NCBI RefSeq assembly: GCF_050436995.1
Contig: NC_134747.1
Span: 11,663,501-11,727,500 of the forward strand
Source of the DNA: Anticarsia gemmatalis
Lineage: Eukaryota; Arthropoda; Insecta; Lepidoptera; Erebidae
Direction: 5' to 3'
Length of the DNA stretch: 64,000 nucleotides
Positions 46,530-57,913 of this stretch are shown here, piece after piece. The stretch's first letter is position 1; each line of letters begins with the position of its first letter. The notes below the pieces were generated by a model. That model searched no databases and was not told the origin of the DNA. It was given only the letters and a program-made list of their open reading frames with translations. Both the position numbers and the translations under genes were made by a program.

Positions 46530-47341
46530 AGCTGGGTACTCACACACGGTATTACTCGATAGTATTACTCGAATTCAAGTAAAAATCAATGTGTGGACCG
46601 CAAAACTCACAGCTCGAAGGCTCGCATCGAGCCGGCTCGATGGAATTAAATAAAACTAATTTCCTTCGCACTCACTCGAAGCGAGCCGTCGAGCTTGACT
46701 CAAGCGTGTGTACGTAACCGCGAGTGGCGCGATTCGAGCGTCAGTCCGCCATTGATGATCGTCGTGACATCTTTTAACACCTTGAAAATTGCCTCACAAG
46801 TTTCAGGTATTATTACACTAAGGGCTTGTTTTGATATTATTGAAGAATATTGTAGATCAGTGTAACTTCTTCCAGTCGCTAAATATCGTAATGTTACAGT
46901 CAATCTTTCGTGAGGAGAAATAGATTGTCTCATATGAGTGTCTTTTTTTTATGAATGGGGTAATCATAGAAAGTAATTCTTCATATAGCACCTCGGGCAT
47001 CCTTAAATAATTGTTATAATCTTCGGGACACAGCTCTTTTAGCAAGTTCACGTGGCTGTAATCAGACCGGCGATCTAACCAATCCTTAACCCAGTACCTC
47101 CTTATGTGTTTTTTCTTCTTCCTTTCATTTTCTTTAATTCTTTTAAAATTAAGAACTGCGAGACTTGCTAAATACAGCCACCGTTTCCTTTGTAGCACAG
47201 ACATCCTTTGGCTCGAACGGACCGGTGAATACTGAACGGTGCGCCTCACTCGATAGATAAATGCTGAATGTGTGGACGAAAGTCACAGTCACAGTCGACA
47301 GTTTAGCTCGATCGAGTAAAACCCTGTGTGAGTACGGAGCT
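46530..47341 (-). mobile_element. PIF/Harbinger-type element, internally deleted
   Basis: The termini AGCTGGGTACTCACACACGG and, inverted, AGCTCCGTACTCACACAGGG enclose 812 bp. They are flanked by TAA at 46527-46529 and 47342-47344, the 3-bp duplication expected of this superfamily. Subterminal (T)CGAGTAAT/ACTCGAT words are repeated. The interior codes, on the minus strand, for the start of a Harbinger transposase but lacks the catalytic DDE region, so the element could move only with help. Confidence 0.85.
46700..47249 (-). pseudogene. Harbinger transposase N-terminal fragment
   Basis: Two overlapping minus-strand frames, 46857-47249 and 46700-46933, join by a frameshift. The first has a basic segment and then HVNLLKELCPEDYNNYLRM and LYEELLSMITPFIKK. 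The second has ISPHERLTVTLRYLATGRSY followed by a segment ending IIPETCEAIFKVLK. These are the hallmark stretches that precede the nuclease domain in Harbinger transposases. The nuclease domain itself is absent and the reading frame is broken, so no enzyme can be made. The protein does not represent a host gene. Confidence 0.85.
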
Positions 47342-47344
47342 TAA

Positions 47345-50300
47345 CAGCCAACCTAATGTCGGGCCGACAGTCGACTTTCTTAATGGAAAATTTATTGTGC
47401 ACGTAATATTGGGAAATTCCTCGCATTCTGTGAGAGTTGTCTCGATTGGTACCTCTTAAATTCGGGTGGCGAACGTGCGATAAACCGCCACTTTGAATAA
47501 GAAAGATCTTTGAATTGGAATATTGATTTTTAAATTATACGGACAATGGATCGAGAGGTTTTTGATGAGTGGATTTGAGTACAAGAAGTGCAACTATACT
47601 TATTGATTATTATTATTTTTTACAGCTGGTGAAAATTCTTGATAAAATGTGAAAACGAATTTGTTGCCTTTTTTGTTACTTTAGGACTGCATTCTTCATG
47701 CGATACGTTACTATGCGTAGGGTTTGCCGTACTAACCGTGTATACATACTCTATGAGATTGTCAAGTAACCACTCTATAATTAATAATTAAGAAAATACA
47801 GCAATTTATACAAATGTCATTCTTAATTGACCAAGAGTTGCCAAGAAGAAAATAAGAAATTCGACGTTACGGTCTACCTTCCTAATAACACGATTCAAGA
47901 TCTTGTTCATTGATATAAACCACTTTGCAATAAGATAAAAAAGTTGGTAACGAAGAGTGAAAAAAGTACCAAGTTTTAATTTCAACTTTTTTAATTATTT
48001 AATTTTGGAAGCTCATAAAGATTAGTGCAAATACGTGTAGTACTTAGAAGTTCACTTCAAAATTCAATCTCACCTCTCTGAGTTTGAAACTTTAGTCTGT
48101 CTAAAACTAGGTAATGAAATATTTCATTAAACTTTCTCAAAACCGTTTATATTTTAAGTCAAATACGATTAAACTTACAAATAAATTTTGTTTATAGAAT
48201 TTGAATTTCTGTACTTTATTTATTGTATTCAATTGAAAGTTTTAAGTACAAAATTATTAACAAAATGGCTATAATTATATTACTGCATTGAAAGACATAC
48301 ATATAAGAATCAATAAACAGAAAACTTTTATTTGCTTTTATTATTATTTGCTTTTTATATACTGCTTTGGAAAAAGGCGTGATTTTATGCCAAAAGAAAT
48401 ATACAAAGTCATGTTATTAAAATAAAGGTTTTAACTGATCCCTAAACCAAATTTTTTTATTATACCGGGCGTCAAAATTCTTGAACGTGGTGAGAGATGT
48501 TCCCATAGAATAAAGCCCAACACTCTACACCATAATTCTGTAATACACCTCTACATATCCTTAGAGACGTACAAACGTAAAGCTGTATGGTACATCAGGG
48601 AACAATTTACGTTATGTTCGGTACAAAACGAACTAATCAACGTGAGAGTGAACGCAATACTGATGTTGGTCAAATTTAATCTGTGCGTGGTGGACATGGT
48701 GGTCTGTATTATTTCACTGAAGCTCGTGATCAAAGGGGTAGTTTTTGGAGCTGATGGCGAGGCCTCATTCTCTAGTTCAAAATGTAATTAAAAACAAGTA
48801 AATTAGAAAAAAATTTCCGTTTTTGTCCCATTACTGGGAACAACAGACCCGTTCGTTTCCTCCTATGAGTACCCGAAAGAGAAGAGATGCTTTAGTCAAC
48901 CCTATTGAGCAATAGTGGTCCAGTGCTGTTAGGGGATTATGGTGTATATTATTATTATGATTATTATGTGATTATTCTTTAGCATAACAAAGTTTGTTAG
49001 AACACTTAATTTAAACGGATTTAGGCATATAATATATAGGCCAGTTCCAAATGAAAGCTTGATCTAGAATAAGTTTAATTTATTTATACTCCGCTAACTG
49101 TTCCCTTTTTGATATAAATAAATGTAAGTAACAAAGAAAATACTTATTATGTTTTTCGTCGCCACACATATTTATTCATGTTATAATAAGTACAGAGAGT
49201 TGTTATACAAAAAATGGTGCAAAATTCATCGGAGGTACTAAGTAAAGCTTCAGTACCATTAGTTTCGATTTAGAAGTCGTAAAAACTTTTACAAGGGTCG
49301 TAAAAGTACCCGGAAATTGTGTTTCCTGGCACAAGTTTAAAGTTAGTGACGAGAATAATTGTGTGGAGTTAAGTTATTGCTGTGAAGACAGACACATGTA
49401 AGTATGTATGTACTAGGTAGGTATAACGTAGTTGAGGTAGAATTATTGCTGGGTTATGTATTGACTTACTTTTGTGACCTGCATTTGTATTTGTTTAACG
49501 CCCTCTTAGTTTAAAAAAGTTTTCAGTTCAAAATGTTGTATTCCTACGATCAATTACACTGTAATATTATATTGTTACGACTATTTTTCATCATTTCATA
49601 ACTTTTATTTACCTTGTGTAGGTGTGATACAACTAAATACTTATTGTCAACGAATTCATTTTTAAGCTTCAGTTTAGATTTTCAATTCGATCAAAGCATT
49701 AACAATTTTTTGTCGCGTGTAATCAATTCATAACGTTAATAACGGTTTCTTTCGAAAATATATAAAATACACCCAAAAACCACCGCTCCGCTAAACACCA
49801 AAACCAAAGCTTTACCCCAAAAGGAACGGCTCATATCAAATATTTATCCACCCATCCGACTCCGTCTAGATTACCACTCGTACCGTACACAGAATTAAAT
49901 TAACTTACACGTATATAGACACCCAAATATTCCTTTTGCTTGAACGTTCGTGTATTAAAACGGTGCTGTTTGAACGTATTATGAGCATTTCGAGTTGAAG
50001 TCGATGCCTTTTCAAGTTACGGCTATTTATTGACTTTGAATGGTTTTATTTCGAATCGGATTTTATACTGGCTAGTTTGCTTGTCTTCTGCTTATCATAA
50101 TAATATAACTGGTTTTGTTTTATTTTATGAAACCTTCTTACGAGTTTTTCTAGTATAGTTTTTTATGGCGTAAAAGAACACCATCATATATTTTTTTCTT
50201 CATAAAACTGAAAAAAGAGCTTGCTTGTGAGAGAATATTTAATAAAATCTGAAATGTTTACACAAAACATTGTGTAATTTTGTACATAGTATGCATTTTT

Positions 50301-50795
50301 ATCCACAAACTCAGGTACACAGGTTGACCACTAACCACGTAAAAACAAGAAAAAGTTGCTAAAACTGTTGCTGGCATTTTAATTACGCACACGTAGAAGT
50401 CTAAAGAATTTTTAATTTTCGCGTAATTTTACTTAATTTTGCGCAGAAAAGCGATCAAAGTTTTTAATTAATACTTATTCAATTTATTAATTTAGATTGG
50501 ACTAACAGGTACATAATTATTTTTGGGCTGTCTGCCTAACGTAATTTTGTGAAGTAATAATTACTTTGTAACAATGTTATGAAGATGATAACTAATTTTA
50601 TTCTGTGCAATTATAATAAATATAAATTTAAGAATTAATTAATAAGTTATAATATGAAAAAAATACTTAGGTATTATTGTTACCCTTTGTTTATTAGTAA
50701 ATTTAGCTTTGAGTAACTACCAACACGAATAAATTAAATTCTTGGTATGTATTTCATCACGAGGATGCGATAGTTTAAGTTTTAAATTCATTCAT
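47345..50795. other. AT-rich stretch without genes
   Basis: Only the degenerate repeat tail at 48.8 kb. Nothing else supported. Confidence 0.5.
48822..48925 (-). mobile_element. SINE tail fragment
   Basis: TTTGTCCCATTACTGGGAAC, CGTTTCCTCCTATGAGTACC and AGATGCTTTAGTCAACCC recall the reversed 3' module of the 57.6 kb SINE. Degenerate. Confidence 0.4.
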
Positions 50796-51033
50796 ATCGT
50801 ATGGTTAGTGGTCAACCTAGTGTCAAAGTTGTTCAAGCCTTTGACATGGCTTAACGACTATTATCTTAGTAGACAACAACCGGGACCGACTTTTTACGTG
50901 CCCTCCGAAGCATGGAGACGCCCAGCTCAAATACCACTATGCGGTCACCCATCTATAGAATGATCGCGCCAACGGTTGCTTCACCCACAGATCTATGTCA
51001 GACCGGTGAGCGCAACTGGCTACAGGCGCCTCA
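50796..51033 (-). mobile_element. SINE, same family as 4992-5254, near full length
   Basis: Closely matches the 5 kb copy from ATCGTATGGTTAGTGGTCAA to CGCAACTGGCTACAGGCGCC, with a deletion of about 15 bp after TTGTTCAAGCC. The open frame at 50742-50963 is a shadow of it. Confidence 0.85.
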
Positions 51034-51514
51034 AATTAAATTGCATGTTTTTCAAATAATTGCTAAAATACTCTAGCATATTTTGCCGTTTGCAAAATTA
51101 TTACTTCATGGTAAATGTGACCACACTGACCACCATCATAAAGAGCTATGCTATCACAAGCTACATCAAACACAACAGCTCCTGGCCCACCTAAACATGT
51201 CATTTGTACGATCAGCGAGACACAAACTTAATTACAAATCAATAACCGAACATCATAATCGTATCTCTCACAAAACCACAACAATTGTCGCCCGGAGGAC
51301 ACCACTATTATGTCGAACATTTTGTGCCACAATACAAATTAATTGAGCGTTATTATTAACCACAAAAATGTATTGTCACCTGCCTGTTTTAGCGAAAGGT
51401 TAACTGGGAGGGTTAAATTTAATAATTCCACCAATATTATATTTCTAATACGCCTTTAAATCTCTAGTTCACTTATGTACTAAAAGTATAAGAAAGGAGT
51501 AATAGTATAACGTT

Positions 51515-51640
51515 CTTTATGTTTAAACCACTCAACCGATTTGGATCCAAGTTTGCACATAGAATTTTTAAGACCCGAGGAAGGGTGTAAGACAGTTTTT
51601 ATCTCGGAAATCCCTCCGAAACTATGTAGTAATAAGTCTT
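51515..51640 (+). mobile_element. Dispersed repeat fragment (helitron- or LINE-like module)
   Basis: TTTAAACCACTCAACCGATT, TGGATCCAAGTTTGCACATA and GAGGAAGGGTGTAAGACAG follow the module often found before CTGCGGGC...AGCTAG in lepidopteran repeats. Related to 62535-62700. Confidence 0.5.
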
Positions 51641-51935
51641 AGTTTTATATATCTATATATCTTTTTGGAACTGATTACACTACTCCGGCTATAAATAAAT
51701 TGTTTTGATTCTGAAACCAGTCGTTCTAAAAAAATCTTAGCCCCAAATGAGAGACGAATAATATAAAACATTAAAATTCATCACTGACTAGGGATTAAAA
51801 AGACGATACCATGACAACCCATTAATTTTCAACCAACGTCCCGTTCTAACATCTTAATCAAAAATAACCAAAGATTACCTACCCTAAACTATTTCATAGA
51901 CAGTCATATCCCTCATAACAAGGAATTATCCACTC

Positions 51936-51978
51936 ATTAGTGCAATGAACGCAATTTGTGTATGCACATTGCACTAAT
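51936..51978. repeat. Short foldback, 12-bp arms
   Basis: ATTAGTGCAATG and CATTGCACTAAT are exact inverted copies around a 19-base loop. Confidence 0.55.
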
Positions 51979-54468
51979 CTAGAAAGCCTAAGCATAATGA
52001 AGCTAACTCCAGCTAAGTGGTCGATTACCCACTAAGGTAGCATTGATCCTTCATTTTGCAATTGGACACGGAGCACGGAAGCCTTATGAATGAAGATAAT
52101 CTTTTCACAAGTTCTCGCTCTATTTATTACTTAAGCAGTAGTTGTTTAAACTGTAATAGTTAATGAGAAATATGAAAAACTTTTATTTGTTTGGTTTGTT
52201 GAGCAATAAAAGACACGGTTATCCTGATTATAATATTTGTGCACCTTTCTTCAAGTACTAATACGTTACCAAATCAATTTATAGTCAGCAGTTGATAGTT
52301 TTCCTACCCAAATTGGCTAATCGATTCTCGACCAAAGTCGATCGAGCACATAGTTCGACGGTCGATCGATTAGTGTCGTAGCACCTAAATTTTCCCGAAA
52401 TATCGTATTAACATTGTTTCTGTGTTACACAATTCAAACATTTCACATAACAAAGCACTGCAATTCGGGTGTTCATTACTTCTTATTTCTTTCCACTAAT
52501 GCTCCAATCCTCACATTCGTTAGGAAATGAAACATCAATCAGTAAACAGACAGTAAAAAACACCTGATTCCCGTGGGATTTGAAGTGGACTTGATAAATG
52601 AGAACAAGCTCTGTCTACATCAGATTGAACCGTTGATTTTACCTTTTAGTTTTCCCGACGAATATTGATGGTGCGACATAAAATTTCGTTTCGTTTTAAG
52701 GTTGAAAGTATGTGTGACATAAATCTTTGGTCACCTGAAGAAAAGGTGACTGAATGTGCCCATATTTCTGTGCAGGTAGAAGTAAACAAACAGTCAGTCA
52801 TTTAATCTAATGGGAATCTTTTAAGTTTACTTTATTTATATACTTTCACATTGACACTAAAGACCTATGTGAGAAAAAAAATATTAACATAAGAACTCAG
52901 AAACACTTCCCTAAAAATCAAACCACACACTTTTTTTTTACAATCAGCACCAAACATACTATTTTAGGCATGATTTGATTTATTTTAAAAGACTTTTAAA
53001 TCATCCTAAACAAAGTACACCCACGTTTCTCTGCATCGAAAACGACGATTCAAACTCTCCAAATATTTAATGAAATAAAGCATGCTATTTCAGGCAAACT
53101 AATGAACACTACTACAAGCTCTAAACAGAGCTACTTTATCGACTCCCATTCATTTTGGTAAACATTAGGAAGTTTGTTTGTTTTTGCAAATAGCGCCAGA
53201 CCCGCATCTGGTAAAGGAATCGTTGTAGGGAAACTTATATGCTATTTACTAAATTTCAATGAACAACTGCAAACATGGTACGAGTAGACTTTAATATGTA
53301 AAATAAATAAATTTTAAATTGTGTAATTAATTGTCTTTATGCGGTACTTTTCTTTAAAAAACGTAATAAGAGACTTGTGTGCACATTTCGGATGGAAAAG
53401 TTACACGTAAAAACCTTTATGAACTTTTTATATAATTGACACCATGCTTTTATGCGTTCAGGTATTTAGCGAAAACACATTTTTATAAACACATATTGAA
53501 CTAAATTAAATACACTATATGCCTTCAGTCAGTGTATAAAAGTTACGCAAGAAAACTTTTTTATTATTTTTATACGTCAGTGTTCAATCAAAAATCCCAT
53601 TATCAGTGTTTACTTTTGATTCCCAGTACTATTACGAAACGCCATGTATATTTAGATTCGTATGCATTATGTATGATAAACTTTGCGAAAGCAAACGTCA
53701 GAAACCCGAATGCATGCGATTGGGAATCATTAATTGCAAATCCTTGCTACAGCTTGAAACTTATGAAGTACAAACATACAGAATTGAAGTCAATGTTGAG
53801 TTTGTGCTTAGTTAATAGTAGTTTACATAATATTGTGTAGGAAAATAATGTTTAATGTATTTGTATGTATAAGTTTTTCTTCACTTATAAAAAACAATAC
53901 CTAATCCGTTTCCTTCTTCGGAATAGAAGAGAAGAAAGATTGAAGACACCGTTGCTAAGCAGTGGGACAGTAATGGGTGATAAATAAAAGAACTAGCCCG
54001 ATTAGTCTTAAGATCTTAATTAATTTATGTTTTGATTATGAACGTAAAAAAAAGCAAAATTCATTGAGTGTACATACCACTATCAATTTTGGTATCGGAA
54101 TACTATCGGTATTTCTAAATTCTGAAAAACATTTTTCTGACAGCACTCGGGAGCTGTAGTGCTTTTTTTATTTTGTGATAATTTTATTAACAAAAATAAA
54201 AATCTAAAAGGTTTGTTCGATTTTGAGTTGATCAATATACACACTGTCTATACAATAATATTTATTATTGAATCCTCAATAATCATAGCATTTGATCTCC
54301 AAACTTGACCGGTACAAACTCAATGACCCATAGATCACGTGTCACTCGTAAAACATCAGCACAAAAGAAAGGTAGACATAAATAACCCCTACACAATAGT
54401 AAAATATAGATACAAGCGGAATCAAATTTTATGGCCGTCTGAACTTATCGGAGATGGAAAAGAATGTA
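51979..54468. other. AT-rich stretch without genes
   Basis: An imperfect palindrome of CGATCGA words lies at about 52318-52375. An interrupted AGCGCC...CATCTGG word lies at about 53190. The overlapping frames at 53532-53840 show no domain. Confidence 0.5.
53935..53985 (+). repeat. SINE tail fragment
   Basis: CTAAGCAGTGGGACAGTAAT and GGGTGATAAATAAA match the end of the 57.6 kb SINE. Confidence 0.45.
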
Positions 54469-56023
54469 CAGCCTTGGCCAGAAGTATTAGGCACCCCCAA
54501 TAAAGTTACTACACACTTGTGCTATTTGAATAATGAATAAATATTCTATTGAAAATTGGTCTTGGTGTCTTAAAACACTGTTAAAAACAATGAGTGACAA
54601 ATTTTAGTGGTCGATTAACAACTGGTGCAACAATGACCAAATATGATAATTTCTTACAACTTTGTTTTTGATGTTTTGTCAGTCTGCATTTGAAAGTCTA
54701 AGCTTAAAGCTAGAACATTTGTGGTTTTGTGATTAAAGCGAGAAGAAATCTATTTGAAAATGCCAAAAACAAACGAAATTAGTTTTAAAAATCGTGTTAA
54801 TTTCGAACTTTTCCATGAGCAAGGTAAGAATCAGAAAGATATCGCGCAGTTGGTGAAATGTTCGTGGTGTTCAGTGCAATCAGCTATTAAACGATTCGCT
54901 GAGACTAGCATTCACACAAATAAACCTAGAACAGGCAGAGAACGAGTGGCTACTAGCCGTCAGAATAGGAAACTTATCTGTGGGTGTGTAAAATACAGAA
55001 AAAAAACTTCTTTGAAGCTCGCTGCCGCTTTAACTTAAGAGTTTGGAAACCCGATAAGCACTCGAACGGCAAGACAGAGGCTGGTAGAAGAAGGCTTAAA
55101 AGGTTGCAAAGCCAGGAAGCAGCCGTGGCTTTCAGGAGGCGACAAAAGAAAACGACTTGAGTGGGCTCTGAGACACCAACATTTCACGGAGGAGGATTGG
55201 TTAATGTGCTGTGGTGTGATGATTTCCAACTTGAGGTTAGTTTTACTAATTCAGTCTATAACACAATATCAACGATCAATGTAATGCTAGTCTGCAATCT
55301 TAAATGTTATAAGGGTTTGTAATGTGTGATTTTTTTTCTAATTTACAAGTATTTTAAACACCAGGTGTGGCGTTCGTGAGGTCACGCAGAGGTGAAGATT
55401 ATCACCTAGATTGCGTAGTCCCACGCATAAAACACGGCGCAGACAGTGTAATGATTTGGGGTTGAATGGCTGCTGATGGAGCCGGCCAAATGTTCAATTG
55501 CAAAACTCGCATAAAAAGTGAAAAGTACATTAATGACCTGGAAACTGCTCTCGTACCTTCGTTTCCGTGTTTTTTTTGTGACAGTAACCTAAATGGTGAA
55601 ATTCCATCAAGGCAATGCTTTGTGTCACAAGTCAGCCACCACATTTAACTGGTTTACTGATAATTGTATTGATCCGTTGGAATGGCTTGTCCAGTCCCTA
55701 GACCTAAGCCCTATTAAGCATTTGTGATGTATTTTAAAAAGAAAAAATAACAGAACACTCGAAAACATCAAAAACTGCTTCAAAAAACGCGTTAGTGCAA
55801 AAATGGGACGCATTTTCAACAGAGGATTGTACGAAACTTGTACGTAGTATGACCACAGAGATGCTGCTGTCATAAAATCAAAGGGTGACTCAACAAAGTA
55901 TTGGTGTTTTTATAATGTTCTAATGGAAATAAAGTACTTTAATCATTACAATTAGTTTTATTTCTCTGTAATCTTGAAATATGCAGTAATTTATAGGGTG
56001 CCTAATACTTTTGGCCAAGGCTG
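54469..56023 (+). mobile_element. Tc1/mariner-type transposon, dead but with intact ends
   Basis: The terminal inverted repeats CAGCCTTGGCCAGAAGTATT and, at the right, the complement of CTTTTGGCCAAGGCTG are flanked by TA at 54467-54468 and 56024-56025, the target of this superfamily. The 1555-bp length is normal for a Tc1-like element. The interior codes for a broken transposase. Confidence 0.92.
54760..55740 (+). pseudogene. Tc1-like transposase pseudogene
   Basis: The first frame (54754-55038) gives the N-terminal helix-turn-helix part: NRVNFELFHEQGKNQKDIAQ and VKCSWCSVQSAIKRFAET, then TNKPRTGRERVATSRQNRKL. An in-frame stop at 55036 ends it. The same frame continues with a segment ending LVEEGLKGCKARK and then LEWALRHQHFTEEDW. 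A frameshift leads to VLWCDDFQLE, which aligns with the usual site of the first catalytic Asp region. About 120 bp of unrelated AT-rich sequence interrupts the gene at about 55237-55360. The match resumes with FVRSRRGEDYHLDC, IKHGADSVMIWG, a stop, and finally WLVQSLDLSPIKHL, the counterpart of the conserved SPDLNPIEHLW. Several stops and shifts rule out activity. Confidence 0.88.
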
Positions 56024-57575
56024 TATGTATGCCATCTTCAATTTAAAATAGACAGGTAAGGATAAAGACATCGTTTCGCAAGGCATGTGTTTTCGAGAAC
56101 TGTTTAAATAATTCTTTGAAATTATGTTACGTATTTCTAGAGAAGTAAAGCCCAATTATAAAAAAAATACCTTTTTCACTTTTGAATTCAATTTTGACAA
56201 TAATTGTTGTAACTTTATTCTGTGTGTTTAAACCCAAATGTGTTATGCGTTTGTGACGCAGGCAAGAGTCACGAGTCATTGCGTTTGTGTTAAAATACAA
56301 GCGATTATTAACTGTCCTAAACGATTGCAATATTAAAAACCTCATCAAGTAAAAACTTGAAAAACGATTCTCTAAAGTCAATCGTACAAAAAACAAAACA
56401 GTGTTTACGGATAAAAGATAAATACGCAAAACATTTTCACTTTTTTGCTTTTCAGCATTGATTTTAACAACGCGGCGGTCAGACACGATTAGGTTCTCCA
56501 ACGAAAAATAATAAAATAAACCTCCCTCTCAATGAAAAATAAACTTTATATTACAACTTTAGGGTTCAAATTTGTTTGTGTACTGTTGTTTCAACATGAA
56601 CACCTTTGTCATGCGTGCTAGTACTTTATCTCATTTTGCTGAAGCTTAAATTTTTTACGCTCTAATAATTTAACGTGTAAACTTTGAACGGTCATAGTAT
56701 TTGTAACCTTTCCAGGTTTTATTTTACCGGTATGGAATGTGATTTAACTTGATGTGGGAAAGTTTATCGTTTTGTTATTTTTTTAAATGTGTAGGGTTGC
56801 AATGAATGAGACAAGCGCAGGACCGTGTCAAGTGGCGTACTGAGGGGGAGGTAATACTCAACAGTGGGTGGAAAAGGGCTGATTATGTAGATAGATTTGA
56901 ATGGTTACAAACTTGTGACGCCTATAAAATTCGTTTATACGATGACTATAGTTTCAAACTGCTAAAAAGCAGCACCTTAACCGACACTACAAATATGAAT
57001 TTTTTCCATCTATTTCGAATTCGAATTCGAATTCTCTACGAATCTGCATAAAATCGTCGAATCGTTGAGGATGAAGCCTTATAAATAGCGCGCTCATCAA
57101 AAAAGCATATAAGTATTATTATTCTGTCATAATAGCTAGCAAATAGCGATATGCAACTAGTTTTTCCGTGTTACAAAACGTGAAATAAAGTTTCCTTTGT
57201 AGTTTTACCCCTAGTTTCACTTTACAGCACATATTAACATTCAGGAACACTAGTTGTCACACTGTAGAAACAATTTAATTAAGCCTAGGTTTAAAGCTTT
57301 CAAACGTGGCACTAAACGACGACAAAGTTTCAAATGTTTTCAATTAACTTTTACTATGTTGTCACCGAAATTTATTTAGCTATAAAGTTGACACACGCTA
57401 CAAATGAAAGTAAATGGAAAAAAAAATTCAAAGGATTTTACATACATAAATTTTTGTAACAATTGCAAAAGTTTTTTGGGACATTCTGTGTTTATTAGAA
57501 AAAGTGTTTTTTGATTGGAATTCGAATCCACTAGATTATGTTCGTACAAATATACGCATATTAAAAATTAATATC
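56024..57575. other. AT-rich stretch without genes
   Basis: The 124-codon minus frame (56127-56501) has no recognisable domain. A (GAATTC) triplet repeat occurs at about 57016-57035. Confidence 0.5.
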
Positions 57576-57585
57576 TAACGATAAA

Positions 57586-57903
57586 GCAGTGATAGCCGAG
57601 TGGTATAAGTTGACACCTCCCACGCCAATGGTCGCAGGTTCGAACCCGAGGCAACACACCAATGACTTTTCGAAGTTATGTGTGTATTAGAAATAATTAT
57701 CACATGCTCTAACGGTGAAGGAAAACATCGTGAGGAAACCTTGCATGCCTAAAAATTTGTTTAACATTTTTATTGAGGGCATGCAAAGTCCCCAACCCGC
57801 ACTTGGCCAGCGTGGTGGACTCAAGACCTAACCCCTCCCTCATTACGGGAGGAGACCCTTGCCCAGCAGTGGGACATTAATGGGTTATATTTATTTATTT
57901 ATT
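57586..57903 (+). mobile_element. Intact tRNA-headed SINE
   Basis: Flanked by the perfect duplication TAACGATAAA at 57576-57585 and 57904-57913. The head has box A-like GATAGCCGAGTGGTATAAG and box B GGTTCGAACCCGA. The body has AGGAAAACATCGTGAGGAAA and AGACCCTTGCCCAGCAGTGG, and the tail is (ATTT)n. It is the reference copy for the tail fragments elsewhere in the window. It is not a tRNA gene, because the sequence downstream of box B runs into the SINE body. Confidence 0.9.
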
Positions 57904-57913
57904 TAACGATAAA

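Noticed and set aside
56127..56501. 124-codon minus-strand open frame next to the Tc1-like element
   Set aside because: No recognisable domain or start context, and it is not part of the transposon.
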